NCBI RefSeq assembly: GCF_006539185.1
Contig: NZ_BJMN01000006.1
Location: 124,001-188,000, forward strand
Length of the DNA stretch: 64,000 nucleotides
DNA from: Streptomyces gardneri
Lineage (GTDB): Bacteria > Actinomycetota > Actinomycetes > Streptomycetales > Streptomycetaceae
Direction of reading: 5' to 3'
The notes under the pieces are model-generated. The model worked only from the letters and a program-made list of their open reading frames with translations. It made no database searches and was not told the DNA's origin. This document shows positions 33,503 to 41,924 of the stretch, in pieces (the stretch's first letter is position 1; each line of letters starts with the position of its first letter). A program made the translations under genes and the position numbers.

Positions 33503-34653
33503 CGGGGGCGCCTCTTCTCCCATCCCTCGGCCCACAGGTCGAACCGGGCGCGCTGCTGCGGGAATTCGGCCGCCGCGTCCACGTCCAGCTCGACGCCGAG
33601 GCCGGGAGCGTGCGAGACCGTGAAGCAGCCCGTCTCCGGATCGACCTCCGGAGCCCCGCGCACGACCTTCTTGATCTCGGCGTCCGCGAAGTCGTTGAAG
33701 TGCTCCAGGACCTTGAAGTTCGGAGTGCAGGCGGCGAGTTGGAGGGAGGCGGCGGTGAGGACCGAACCGCCGACGTTGTGCGGGGCGACGAGCACGTAGT
33801 GCGTCTCGGCGGTGGCGGCGAGCTTCCTGGCCTCCAGGATGCCGCCGATGTGGCCGACGTCGGGCTGGATGATGTCGGCGGCCTGGGTCTCGAACAGCTC
33901 GCGGAACTCGATCCGGTCGTGGATCCGCTCCCCGGTGGCGATCGGCAGGTCGACCTTCTCGGCCACCTTCCGCAGGGCCTTGAGGTTCTCCGGCGGCACC
34001 GGCTCCTCCAGCCACGCGGGCCGGAACGGCGCCAGGTCGTGGGCGAGCCGGACCGCCGTCGCGGGGGAGAAGCGGCCGTGCATCTCCACCATCAGCTCGG
34101 TGTCCGGGCCGATCGCGTCCCGGACGGCCTCGATGAGCGAGACCGCGTACCGCGAACGCTCGGCGTCCAGCTCGAACCGGCCGTTGCCGAAGGGGTCGAT
34201 CTTCAGCGCCCGGTAGCCGCGCGCCACGACCTCGCGGGCCGCCGCGTGGTAGGCCTCCGGGGTGCGCTCGGTGGTGTACCAGCCGTTCGCGTACGCCGGT
34301 ACGCGGTCGGTCACCTGTCCGCCGAGCAGCTGCCACACCGGCACACCGAGGGCCTTGCCCTTGATGTCCCAGCAGGCCGTCTCCACGACGGCGATGCCCG
34401 ACATCACGATCTCGCCGGCCCGTCCGAAGTCGCCGTACTTCATGCGGCGGACGAGATCCTCGACTGCGAACGGGTCGGAGCCGGCGATGTGGTTCGCCTC
34501 CGCCTCGCGGAGATAGCCGATCAGGGCATCGGTGTGCCCGAGCATCCGGGTCTCGCCGACACCGGTCAGTCCCTCGTCGGTGTGGACCAGGACGTAGGTC
34601 AGATCGCGCCACGGCGTTCCGACGACATGCGTGGTGATTCCCGTGATGCGCAC
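33499..34653 (-). CDS. Enolase-superfamily sugar-acid dehydratase/cycloisomerase (mandelate racemase subgroup)
   Basis: A 384-aa enzyme. The N-terminal capping domain begins VRITGITTHVVGTPWRD. The barrel has ARGYRALKIDPFG (catalytic Lys region), metal ligands around MVEMHGRFSP, WLEEPVPPEN and ATGERIHDR, then QPDVGHIGG (Asp) and APHNVGG (His) forming the His-Asp dyad of the mandelate racemase subgroup. It probably dehydrates or cyclises a sugar acid. It is clearly distinct from the DgoD at 40740. GTG 34653 is chosen because GGGGAG lies nine to ten bases upstream and the conserved start begins there. It is divergent from an IclR regulator with shared repeats in the gap. Confidence 0.87.
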   Translation of the reverse strand: MRITGITTHVVGTPWRDLTYVLVHTDEGLTGVGETRMLGHTDALIGYLREAEANHIAGSDPFAVEDLVRRMKYGDFGRAGEIVMSGIAVVETACWDIKGKALGVPVWQLLGGQVTDRVPAYANGWYTTERTPEAYHAAAREVVARGYRALKIDPFGNGRFELDAERSRYAVSLIEAVRDAIGPDTELMVEMHGRFSPATAVRLAHDLAPFRPAWLEEPVPPENLKALRKVAEKVDLPIATGERIHDRIEFRELFETQAADIIQPDVGHIGGILEARKLAATAETHYVLVAPHNVGGSVLTAASLQLAACTPNFKVLEHFNDFADAEIKKVVRGAPEVDPETGCFTVSHAPGLGVELDVDAAAEFPQQRARFDLWAEGWEKRRPR

Positions 34654-34685
34654 GGTGGTTGCTCCCCGGGGGCGCTGGCGAGATG

Positions 34686-34700
34686 TTCGAGATATCGAAT
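34686..34700. promoter_or_regulatory. IclR-type operator-like palindrome, proximal to the enolase-superfamily gene
   Basis: TTCGAGATATCGAAT is a near-perfect inverted repeat (TTCGA...TCGAA) whose right part GATATCGAA recurs at 34855-34863 in the same divergent gap. Confidence 0.55.
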
Positions 34701-34854
34701 ACTGTTCGGTGGACCGGCGCGACCGTAGGCAGCGGCCGACCGGCATGTCAATGGGCGCGCGTCCACGCTGCCGGCCGCGGCCGGGCCCCGTCCGGCCGTT
34801 GCCCGTCCCGTGGGGCACGGCTAGTCTCTGTCCGCGATTTCGATCGCTGCACGG

Positions 34855-34863
34855 GATATCGAA
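34855..34863. promoter_or_regulatory. Second GATATCGAA element, proximal to iclR
   Basis: GATATCGAA lies 15 bases before the iclR start codon. Together with TTTCGATCG just upstream it forms a looser inverted repeat, fitting autoregulation by the IclR protein. Confidence 0.5.
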
Positions 34864-34878
34864 CGAGCAGAGGGTGGG

Positions 34879-35682
34879 GTGGGCCCCGTGGGACGACTCG
34901 TTCCGGCGGTGACCAGGGCATTCGACATACTGGAGCTCTTCCTCCAGGGCGACGGGACGCTGTCCGCGCCCGAGATCACCCGCAGGCTCCAGCTGCCGCG
35001 CACGACCACGCACGAGCTGGTCGCGACCCTGACCGCCCGCAACTACCTCGTGCAGGTGCCGGAGCAGCCCGGCCGCTACCGGCTCGGCGTCCGCACGTAC
35101 CAGCTCGGCAGCCGGTACGCGGAACAGCTCGACCTCGCGGCCGAAGGCCACCAGGTCGCCCGCGAGGTGGCGGACACCTGCGGCGAGACCGTCCACGTGG
35201 CCCTCCTGGAGGACATGGACGTCATCTACATCGCCAAGGTCGACTCGACGCATGCGGTACGGATGGTCTCCGCGACCGGCCGCCGTCTGCCCGCCCACTG
35301 CACCGCCGTCGGCAAGATGCTCCTCGCCTCCCTCCCCGCCTCCGAGCTCGAAGCACGTCTCGAAGAGCGCCTGGAAGAGGGGCCGTTGGAGGCGATGACG
35401 CCGAACAGCCTCAGCGACCCGGAGGTGCTGCGGGCCGCGCTCGCCGAGATCCGGATCCTCGGCGTCGCCGTCGAACTCCAGGAGTCCAACCCGGACGTCA
35501 GCTGTGTCGCCGCCCCCGTGCGGGACCGGTCCGGCCGGGTCGTCGCGGCGCTGTCCGTCTCGGTGCCGGTCCACCGCTGGAGCGAGGATCGGGAGAACGA
35601 ACTCACCGCCCTCGCCACGAAGGGCGCCGACGAGCTCTCGGCGCGACTGGGGTACCGCGGCGGGCACCCGGGCGGGCGCTGA
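34879..35682 (+). CDS. IclR-family transcriptional regulator
   Basis: A 267-aa regulator with an N-terminal winged helix (VTRAFDILELFLQGDGTLSA ... PRTTTHELVATLTARNYL, residues about 11-60) and a C-terminal effector domain (GETVHVALLEDMDVIYI, LPAHCTAVGKMLLASL, VAAPVRDRSGRVVAALSVS). It is divergent from the enolase-superfamily/alcohol dehydrogenase/U32-like genes, which it probably controls. GTG 34879 is preferred over GTG 34888 because AGAGGG lies at a short workable spacing. The gene converges on the ROK regulator. Confidence 0.9.
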   Translation: MGPVGRLVPAVTRAFDILELFLQGDGTLSAPEITRRLQLPRTTTHELVATLTARNYLVQVPEQPGRYRLGVRTYQLGSRYAEQLDLAAEGHQVAREVADTCGETVHVALLEDMDVIYIAKVDSTHAVRMVSATGRRLPAHCTAVGKMLLASLPASELEARLEERLEEGPLEAMTPNSLSDPEVLRAALAEIRILGVAVELQESNPDVSCVAAPVRDRSGRVVAALSVSVPVHRWSEDRENELTALATKGADELSARLGYRGGHPGGR

Positions 35683-35755
35683 GCCCGGGGGGCCGGGCGC
35701 CGGGGCGGGAGCCGAGCGGGACGTAGGCCGCCGGTGCGGAGGGCCCGGGCTTCCG

Positions 35756-37033
35756 TCAGGCCTCCGCATCGGCGGACCCGGCGCGCCGCCCGTCCCGGCG
35801 CTCCCGGGGCTGACGCATGCGGCTGACCGGCCCGAAGACCTCCCGGTCGTTGAGGAAGCCCTCCAGTGCGAAGGTGGCGGCTCCCCGGGTGACCGCGTTG
35901 TGCGGGACCGCGCTGCGCCGCAGGGTCGCGGCCCGGTGCGGCAGCGGCAGGGCGTGCCGGGTCACGGCCTCGTACGTCGCCGTCAGCAGGCGCTCCCCGA
36001 GCAGGTCCACGACCTGGTTGCCGAGGACGAGGACCCGGGGGTTGAGCAGGTTGACCAGATTGGCCATCGCCGCGCCCAGGTAGCGCCCGGTCCTGTCGAT
36101 GACGGCGGCGGCCGTCGGGTCGCCGTCCGCTGCCGCGAGCGCCAGGGCCGCGACCGTCGTCGCGTCGTCCGCGCCAGCCGCCCGCTCGTCGTCCGGCGCC
36201 AGCTCGCGCCAGGTCTGCGCGATCCCGCGCGTACTCACGTACGCCTCCACACAGCCCCGGTTGCCGCAGGTGCACAGGCGGCCGTCCAGGGCGAGGCAGG
36301 TGTGGCCCCACTCGCCCGCGCTGTTGGTGAAGCCCCGGTACAACTGCCCGCCGATGGCGATCCCGGCGCCGACACCGGCCCGCAGCGTGAGCACCACCAG
36401 GTCGTCGGCCTCGCGCCCGGCGCCGAACCACAGCTCGGCGACCGTGCTGGCCCGCAGCGGGTTGTCGAGCCACAGGGGCAGCCCGAGGCGCTCGTCCAGC
36501 AGGGCCCGCAGCGGCACCTCGTGCCAGGACCAGTACGGCGAGAAGGACGAGACACCGCCCTCGCGCTCCACCATGCCCGGCACGCTGACGCCGGCGCCGA
36601 GCACCCGCTCGCGGGGCGTCCCGGACACGCTCAGCAGCTCCTCCACGCAGCCGGCGAGGACGTCGACGACGTCGGAGGGGCGGACGTCGCCCGGCGGGAG
36701 AGGGCGCTCGACGGAGTGCCGGACCGTCAGGGCGAGGTCGAAGAGTTCGGCGTGCACCGAGGTCTCGGCGATGTCGACGCCGATCAGCGCGCCCCGCTCG
36801 GCGTTCACGGCGAGGCGCGCACGGGGGCGGCCGCCGCTGGAGTCCTCGTGGCCCGCCTCGACGAGCACCCCGGCCTCCAGGAGCTCGGCGGTGAGGTTGG
36901 CGACGGTGGCGAAGGAGAGCCCGGTCGCCGTCGCGATGTCCTGACGGCTCATCGCACCCGGGCCCGCGTAGACGCGCCGCAGGACCTCGAAGCGGTTCAG
37001 GCGTCGGATGTCCTGCGACGTCCGCTTGATCAT
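35756..37033 (-). CDS. ROK-family transcriptional regulator (repressor with sugar-kinase-like domain)
   Basis: A 425-aa regulator. The N-terminal MarR-like helix-turn-helix (RFEVLRRVYAGPGAMSRQDI ... GLSFATVANLTAELLEAGV) precedes the ROK fold: LIGVDIAETSVHAELFDL, the signature region VGAGIAIGGQLYRG, and zinc motif GEWGHTCLALDGRLCTCGNRGCVEAY. It is divergent from the galactonate operon and is its likely regulator, responding to galactose or an intermediate (inference). The last 30 residues are charged and unconserved in appearance. Confidence 0.9.
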   Translation of the reverse strand: MIKRTSQDIRRLNRFEVLRRVYAGPGAMSRQDIATATGLSFATVANLTAELLEAGVLVEAGHEDSSGGRPRARLAVNAERGALIGVDIAETSVHAELFDLALTVRHSVERPLPPGDVRPSDVVDVLAGCVEELLSVSGTPRERVLGAGVSVPGMVEREGGVSSFSPYWSWHEVPLRALLDERLGLPLWLDNPLRASTVAELWFGAGREADDLVVLTLRAGVGAGIAIGGQLYRGFTNSAGEWGHTCLALDGRLCTCGNRGCVEAYVSTRGIAQTWRELAPDDERAAGADDATTVAALALAAADGDPTAAAVIDRTGRYLGAAMANLVNLLNPRVLVLGNQVVDLLGERLLTATYEAVTRHALPLPHRAATLRRSAVPHNAVTRGAATFALEGFLNDREVFGPVSRMRQPRERRDGRRAGSADAEA

Positions 37034-37163
37034 CTGTGCTGTCCTCCGGTCGACCGCGCTGTCCTGAGGATGTTATTCGAAGGGTTGGAAGAAGGGGAGG
37101 GCAGGTTATTTACAACCATTAGACGAAGCCCTATTTTTTTGAGGAGTCAACCGAGGAGGACAG

Positions 37164-38069
37164 ATGCTGCACCTCAGGGCCGTGCCCTGCTCCCCCCTGC
37201 CCGGACGTCTGACGGAAGGTCCCCTCTGGGACGACCGGCGCCGGCAGGTGCTCTGGGTGGACATCCCGGAAGGGCTGGTCCACCGGGCCGCCCTGACCGA
37301 CGGCGAGGAAGGGCCCGACCTCGCGCCCGTCGCCACCCTCCGCCTCGACCGCCCCGTCGGCGCCGTCGCCCTCTGCGCCTCCGGCGCCGTCCTCGCGGCC
37401 GCGGGCACCTCCGTCCTGCGCCTGGACGAGGGCCGCCCGGTCGCCGAGGCCGTCGAACTCGCCGCTCCCCTCCTCCCCGACGACGGCCTGCCGCGCCGCA
37501 TGAACGACGCCGCCGTCGACCCCGCGGGCCGGCTCCTCGCGGGAACCATGGCGTACGACGAGAGCCCCGGCGCGGGCGCCCTTTACCGCCTCGACGGCGA
37601 CGGACTCGTCACCCTGCTCGACTCCGTCACCATCTCCAACGGCCTTGGCTGGAGCCCCGACGGCAGCCTCCTCTACTACGCCGACAGCCCCACCGGCCGC
37701 GTCGACGTCTTCGCCTACGACCCGGAGACCGGCGCCCTCGGCGACCGGCGCCCCTTCGCCGTCCTCGACCGGGGCGTCCCCGACGGACTCACCGTCGACA
37801 GTGCCGGACGCGTCTGGGTCGCTGTTTGGGGAGGCGGCGAAGTCCTCGCCTTCGAGGCCGACGGCACCCTCCACGCGCGCGTGGAGGTACCCGCCTCGCA
37901 CGTGACGAGCTGCGCCTTCGCCGGCCCCGCGCGCGACGTCCTCGTCATCACCACGGCGACCGAGGGCCTCGACGAGGAACGGCGGCGCACCGAACCCGAC
38001 GCAGGCCGCCTCTTCGTCTGCCGCCCCGGCGCCACGGGCCTGCCCACGCCCCTGTACGCCGACCGCTGA
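37164..38069 (+). CDS. SMP-30/gluconolactonase-family sugar lactonase
   Basis: A 301-aa six-bladed propeller hydrolysing an aldonolactone. GRLTEGPLWDDRRRQVLWVDI carries the metal-ligand Glu (residue 19); further ligands are in RRMNDAAVDPAGRLLAGTM (Asn-Asp), TISNGLGWSPDGSLLYYADS (Asn) and VPDGLTVDSAGRVWVA (Asp). In this operon it would open galactonolactone to galactonate. A very good ribosome binding site, GAGGAGGAC, precedes the ATG. A long repeat array starts at its stop codon. Confidence 0.88.
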   Translation: MLHLRAVPCSPLPGRLTEGPLWDDRRRQVLWVDIPEGLVHRAALTDGEEGPDLAPVATLRLDRPVGAVALCASGAVLAAAGTSVLRLDEGRPVAEAVELAAPLLPDDGLPRRMNDAAVDPAGRLLAGTMAYDESPGAGALYRLDGDGLVTLLDSVTISNGLGWSPDGSLLYYADSPTGRVDVFAYDPETGALGDRRPFAVLDRGVPDGLTVDSAGRVWVAVWGGGEVLAFEADGTLHARVEVPASHVTSCAFAGPARDVLVITTATEGLDEERRRTEPDAGRLFVCRPGATGLPTPLYADR

Positions 38070-38272
38070 TCCCCCCGTGCGCCGACCGCCGAGGGTCGAC
38101 TCCGTACGCCGGCCTCCGAGGTCGACCCCGTAAGCCGACCGACGACGTACGCCGACCACGAAGTCGACCCCGTACGCCGACCACCGACGTACGCCGACCA
38201 ACGACGTACGCCGACCACGACGTCGACCCCGGTACACCGACCACCGACGTACGCCCACCACCGCCCCGCAAG
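38054..38272. repeat. Degenerate tandem array derived from the lactonase 3' end
   Basis: About ten units related to GTACGCCGACCACGACG, grouped with GTCGACCCC spacers, fill the whole lactonase-aldolase gap. The first unit, CTGTACGCCGACCGCTGA, is the end of the lactonase gene including its stop codon. It is a minisatellite-like array: units are contiguous and imperfect and there are no unique spacers, so it is not CRISPR. Confidence 0.85.
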
Positions 38273-38285
38273 GAAGCACCCCACT

Positions 38286-38960
38286 GTGACCACCCCGTAC
38301 GAGACCGCCGCCCCGCCCGCCCCCGGTGTCGCCCACGAAGGGCTGCGCGCAGCGCTGGCCGCCGCCCCCGTCATCGCGATCCTCCGCTCCACCTCCGCCA
38401 CCCGCTTCGCCGAAGTCACCGACACGCTCCGGGCGTCCGGCGTCCGGGCCGCCGAGTTCACCCTCACCACCCCCGGAGTCCTCGACGCGCTCCGCGAGTA
38501 CGCCGCCGACGCCCCGCCCGGGCTCGCGCTCGGCGCGGGCACGGTGACCACACCCGCCGAGGCCCACGCGGCCGTCGAGGCCGGAGCGACCTACCTGATC
38601 ACCCCGACCACCTCCACCGAGGTCATCGCCGAAGCCGTCCGCCTGGGCGTCCCGGTGCTCCCCGGCGCGTACACCCCCACCGAGATCCTCACCGCCTGGC
38701 GGGCGGGCGCCACCATGGTCAAGCTCTTCCCCGCCGCGACCGGCGGACCGGAGTACCTCCGCGCCGTACGCGCCCCGCTGCCCGACGTCCCCCTCGTCCC
38801 GACCGGGGGCATCGGCGCCGCCGACGCCCCCGCCTACCTCGCCGCGGGTGCCACCGCCCTCGGTGTCGGCAGCCCCCTCGTCGGGGACGCCTGCGAGGGC
38901 GGCTCCCTGGCGGCCCTCGCCGAGCGCGCGGCCGCCTTCCTCGACGGGATACGGCGATGA
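38286..38960 (+). CDS. dgoA: KDPG/KDPGal aldolase
   Basis: A 224-aa class I aldolase. Catalytic Glu57 lies in AAEFTLTTPG and the Schiff-base Lys146 in TMVKLFPA; the phosphate site is PTGGIGAADAPAYLAAGA. It would cleave 2-keto-3-deoxy-6-phosphogalactonate to pyruvate and glyceraldehyde-3-phosphate. The family also accepts the gluconate epimer, so the galactonate assignment rests on DgoD in the same operon. GTG 38286 follows AAGGAAG. Its stop overlaps the kinase start. Confidence 0.88.
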   Translation: MTTPYETAAPPAPGVAHEGLRAALAAAPVIAILRSTSATRFAEVTDTLRASGVRAAEFTLTTPGVLDALREYAADAPPGLALGAGTVTTPAEAHAAVEAGATYLITPTTSTEVIAEAVRLGVPVLPGAYTPTEILTAWRAGATMVKLFPAATGGPEYLRAVRAPLPDVPLVPTGGIGAADAPAYLAAGATALGVGSPLVGDACEGGSLAALAERAAAFLDGIRR

Positions 38961-39916
38961 ACCCGGCCCCGCCCCACCCCGAACTCGTCACCCTCGGCGA
39001 GGTCATGGGGGTCGCCGCCGCCACCACGCCCGGCCCGCTCGCCACGGGAGCAGCCCTGCGCCTCGGCTGGGCGGGCGCCGAGGCGACCGTCGCCGTCGGC
39101 GTCAGCCGGCTCGGCCGCAGCGCCGCCTGGACCGGCCGTGTCGGGGAGGACGCGATGGGAGCGATGGTCCTCGCCGGACTCCGCGCCGAGGGTGTGGACG
39201 TCTCCGGCGCCCGTACGGACCCGGCGGCCCCCACCGGCCTGATGCTCCGCGAGCGGCGCACCGCCGACCGGCTCCGCGTCACCTACTACCGCGCCGGACT
39301 CGCCGGCTCCCGCCTCGCCCCCGAAGACCTGGACGAGGCACGGATGGCGGGCGCCCGGATCCTCCATGTCACCGGCATCACTCCGGCGTTGAGCCCCACC
39401 GCCCGCGCCGCCGTCGAGCACGCCGTCGCGGTCGCCCGGGCGGCCGGGGTCATCGTCTCCTTCGACGTCAACCACCGCGAACGCCTCTGGAGCCGCGCCG
39501 AGGCCGCCGAGGTCCTCGCCCGTCTCCTCCCGTACGCCGACATCGTCTTCGCCGGACCCGAGGAGGCCGCCCTCTTCGTGCCCGCGGACGAGCCGGAGCG
39601 GATGGCCCGCGCCCTCACCGGTCTCGGCCCGGCGCAGGCCGTCCTCAAGCTCGGCGCCGACGGAGCCCTCGCGGTCGCCGACGGCGCGCTCCACGTCCAA
39701 CCGGCCGTACGGGTCACCGCCGTCGACCCCGTCGGCGCGGGCGACGCCTTCGTGTCCGGCTACCTCGCCGCCGTCCTCGACGGCTCACCGGTCCCGGAAC
39801 GCCTCCGACTCGCCGCGCTCTGCGGCGCGTTCGCCGTCTCCGTGCCCGGCGACTGGGAGGGCCTCCCGCGCAGCGCCGAACTCGGCCTGCTCGCCGCCCA
39901 GGACATCAGCCGCTGA
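38957..39916 (+). CDS. PfkB-family 2-keto-3-deoxy sugar-acid kinase
   Basis: A 319-aa ribokinase-like kinase: TLGEVMGVAAATTPG at the start, GWAGAEATVAVGVSRLG (substrate Gly-Gly-type region, here AGAEAN-like), SFDVNHRERLWS, and the C-terminal PfkB signature DPVGAGDAFVSGY with catalytic Asp263. The NHR motif in DVNHRERLW is typical of KDG kinases. It would phosphorylate 2-keto-3-deoxygalactonate before the aldolase encoded just upstream (ATGA overlap). Confidence 0.87.
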   Translation: MNPAPPHPELVTLGEVMGVAAATTPGPLATGAALRLGWAGAEATVAVGVSRLGRSAAWTGRVGEDAMGAMVLAGLRAEGVDVSGARTDPAAPTGLMLRERRTADRLRVTYYRAGLAGSRLAPEDLDEARMAGARILHVTGITPALSPTARAAVEHAVAVARAAGVIVSFDVNHRERLWSRAEAAEVLARLLPYADIVFAGPEEAALFVPADEPERMARALTGLGPAQAVLKLGADGALAVADGALHVQPAVRVTAVDPVGAGDAFVSGYLAAVLDGSPVPERLRLAALCGAFAVSVPGDWEGLPRSAELGLLAAQDISR

Positions 39917-39990
39917 GCCCACCTCCCGCACCCTCCCCACCTCCCGCACCACGTCCCGTAGCGACCAGCACCACAGGAAACCTCACACCC

Positions 39991-40743
39991 ATGAACCGTT
40001 TCTCCGGACGGACCGCCGTCGTCACCGGCGCGGCCTCGGGCATCGGCGCCGCCAGCGCCGCCCGCCTCGCCGCCGAGGGCGCCTCGGTCCTCGTCTCCGA
40101 CATCGCCGACGAGGCGGGCGAAGCCGTCGCCGCCGCGATCCGCGCCGACGGCGGCCGAGCCGCCTACGTCCACTGCGACGTCTCCTCCGAGGAGGACTGG
40201 ACCGCCCTGCGCGAGGAGGCCCACACCCGCTTCGGCCCGGTGGGCGTCCTCCACAGCAACGCCTTCACCCACACCGCCGCGGCCGCCCACGAACTCCCCG
40301 TCGCCACCTGGGACCGGGAGATGGCGGTCAACCTCCGGGCCCTCTACCTCGCCACCCGCACCTTCCTCGACGACCTGCGCGCCGAGCGCGGCAGCCTCGT
40401 CGCCACCTCCAGCGTCCACGCCGACTTCGGCCTGCCCGGCTACCCCGCGTACGCCGCCGCCAAGGGCGGAATGTGCGCCCTGGTACGGCAGTTCGCCGTC
40501 GAGTACGGGCCGGACGTGCGCTTCAACTCCGTCCTGCCGGGACCGATCCTCACCGACGTGTGGAACGACGTCGACGAGGAGGGACGGCGGATCTCCGCCG
40601 ACGCCACCGCCCTCGCCCGGCTCGGCCGCCCCGAGGAGGTGGCGTCCGCCGTCGCCTTCCTGGCCTCCGCCGACGCCACCTACATCACCGGAACGAACCT
40701 GGTCGTCGACGGCGGCTGGACCGTGAAGAAGGACTCCAAGTGA
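39991..40743 (+). CDS. Short-chain dehydrogenase, probable galactose dehydrogenase
   Basis: A 250-aa classical SDR. TGAASGIG (residues 12-19) binds NAD(P); the catalytic residues are Ser140/Ser141 in TSSVHADFG, Tyr154 and Lys158 in YAAAKGG. The C-terminus YITGTNLVVDGGW is typical. In the operon it is the only enzyme able to supply the first step, oxidation of galactose (or another aldose) to lactone; this role is inferred. The preceding 74-bp gap has a direct repeat of CCACCTCCCGCACC. Its stop overlaps the dgoD start. Confidence 0.85.
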   Translation: MNRFSGRTAVVTGAASGIGAASAARLAAEGASVLVSDIADEAGEAVAAAIRADGGRAAYVHCDVSSEEDWTALREEAHTRFGPVGVLHSNAFTHTAAAAHELPVATWDREMAVNLRALYLATRTFLDDLRAERGSLVATSSVHADFGLPGYPAYAAAKGGMCALVRQFAVEYGPDVRFNSVLPGPILTDVWNDVDEEGRRISADATALARLGRPEEVASAVAFLASADATYITGTNLVVDGGWTVKKDSK

Positions 40744-41885
40744 AGATCACCTCCCTGCGCACCCACCTCGTCGCCCCGCGCTGGTGCTTCCTGCGCATCG
40801 ACACGGACGAGGGCATCACGGGCTGGGGCGAACCCGTCGTCGAGGGCCGCGCCCACACCGTCGCCGCCGCCGTCGAGGAGCTCTCCGACTACCTGATCGG
40901 CCAGGACCCGATGAAGATCGAGGACCACTGGCAGGTCCTCACGAAGGGCGGCTTCTACCGCGGCGGCCCGGTCCTCTCCAGCGCCGTCGCCGGCATCGAC
41001 CAGGCCCTCTGGGACATCACGGGCAAGGCCCTCGGCGTCCCCGTCTGGCAGCTCCTCGGCGGAAACGTCCGCGACCGCGCCCGCGTCTACAGCTGGATCG
41101 GCGGCGACCGGCCGGACGAGGTCGCCTCGGAGGCCCTGGCCCGCAAGAACGAGGGCTTCACCGCGATCAAGATGAACGCCTCCGCTCAGCTGCGGCTCAT
41201 CGACACCCCCGCCGCCACGCAGGCGATCGTGGACCGGGTCGCCTCCATCCGCGAGGCCGTCGGCGACGAGTTCGACATCGCGATCGACTTCCACGGCCGC
41301 CTCACCGCGCCCATGGCCCGCCGGGTCCTGCCGCTCCTGGAGCCGTACCTGCCCTTCTTCGTGGAGGAGCCGGTCGTCCCGGAGATGAGCGACCACATCG
41401 GCGACATCGTCCGCTCCACCTCCATCCCCATCGCGACGGGCGAACGCCTCTACTCCCGCTGGGACTTCAAGAAGGTCCTCGACCAGGGCATCGCCGTCGC
41501 GCAGCCCGACCTCTCGCACGCGGGCGGCATCTCCGAGGTGCGCAGGATCGCCGCGATGGCGGAGGCGTACGACGTCTCCCTCGCCCCGCACTGCCCGCTG
41601 GGGCCGATCGCGCTCGCCTCCTGTCTCCAGGTCGGCTTCGCCACGCCGAACCTGCTGATCCAGGAGCAGAGCCTCGGCATCCACTACAACACCGGCTCCG
41701 ACCTGCTCGACTACCTCGTGGACCCGGCGGTCTTCCGGTACGAGGACGGGCACGTGGCCCTGCCGACCGGGCCGGGCCTCGGCATCGAGGTCGACGAGAA
41801 GGCGGTCGAGCGGGCCGCCGAGGTCGGCCACCGCTGGCGCAACCCGGCCTGGCGCCGGGACGACGGCTCGCTGGCGGAGTGGTAG
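40740..41885 (+). CDS. dgoD: D-galactonate dehydratase
   Basis: A 381-aa enolase-superfamily enzyme converting D-galactonate to 2-keto-3-deoxygalactonate. The sequence follows E. coli DgoD closely as I recall it: PRWCFLRIDTDEGITGWGEP, LSDYLIGQDPMKIEDHWQVL, YRGGPVLSSAVAGIDQALWD, IDFHGRLTAPMARRVLPLLE, QPDLSHAGGISEVRRIAAMA, APHCPLGPIALASCLQ and the C-terminal WRNPAWRRDDGSLAEW. Metal ligands are Asp in DFHGR, Glu in EEPV and Glu in TGERLYSRWD; the catalytic His is in APHCPLGP. GTG 40740 overlaps the SDR stop as GTGA. It is the last gene of the operon. Confidence 0.96.
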   Translation: MKITSLRTHLVAPRWCFLRIDTDEGITGWGEPVVEGRAHTVAAAVEELSDYLIGQDPMKIEDHWQVLTKGGFYRGGPVLSSAVAGIDQALWDITGKALGVPVWQLLGGNVRDRARVYSWIGGDRPDEVASEALARKNEGFTAIKMNASAQLRLIDTPAATQAIVDRVASIREAVGDEFDIAIDFHGRLTAPMARRVLPLLEPYLPFFVEEPVVPEMSDHIGDIVRSTSIPIATGERLYSRWDFKKVLDQGIAVAQPDLSHAGGISEVRRIAAMAEAYDVSLAPHCPLGPIALASCLQVGFATPNLLIQEQSLGIHYNTGSDLLDYLVDPAVFRYEDGHVALPTGPGLGIEVDEKAVERAAEVGHRWRNPAWRRDDGSLAEW

Positions 41886-41924
41886 AGCGTCGAGACGTGC
41901 CGAGGGGGCGGGCCTTCCTGGGGC

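Noticed and set aside
38054..38272. CRISPR array
   Set aside because: Units are contiguous, imperfect and short, with no unique spacers and no cas genes; they derive from the adjacent gene end.
35504..38950. Plus-strand frame of about 1470 codons ending with the kinase gene
   Set aside because: Upstream of 38957 it is antisense to ROK and out of frame with lactonase and aldolase; only the kinase portion is real.
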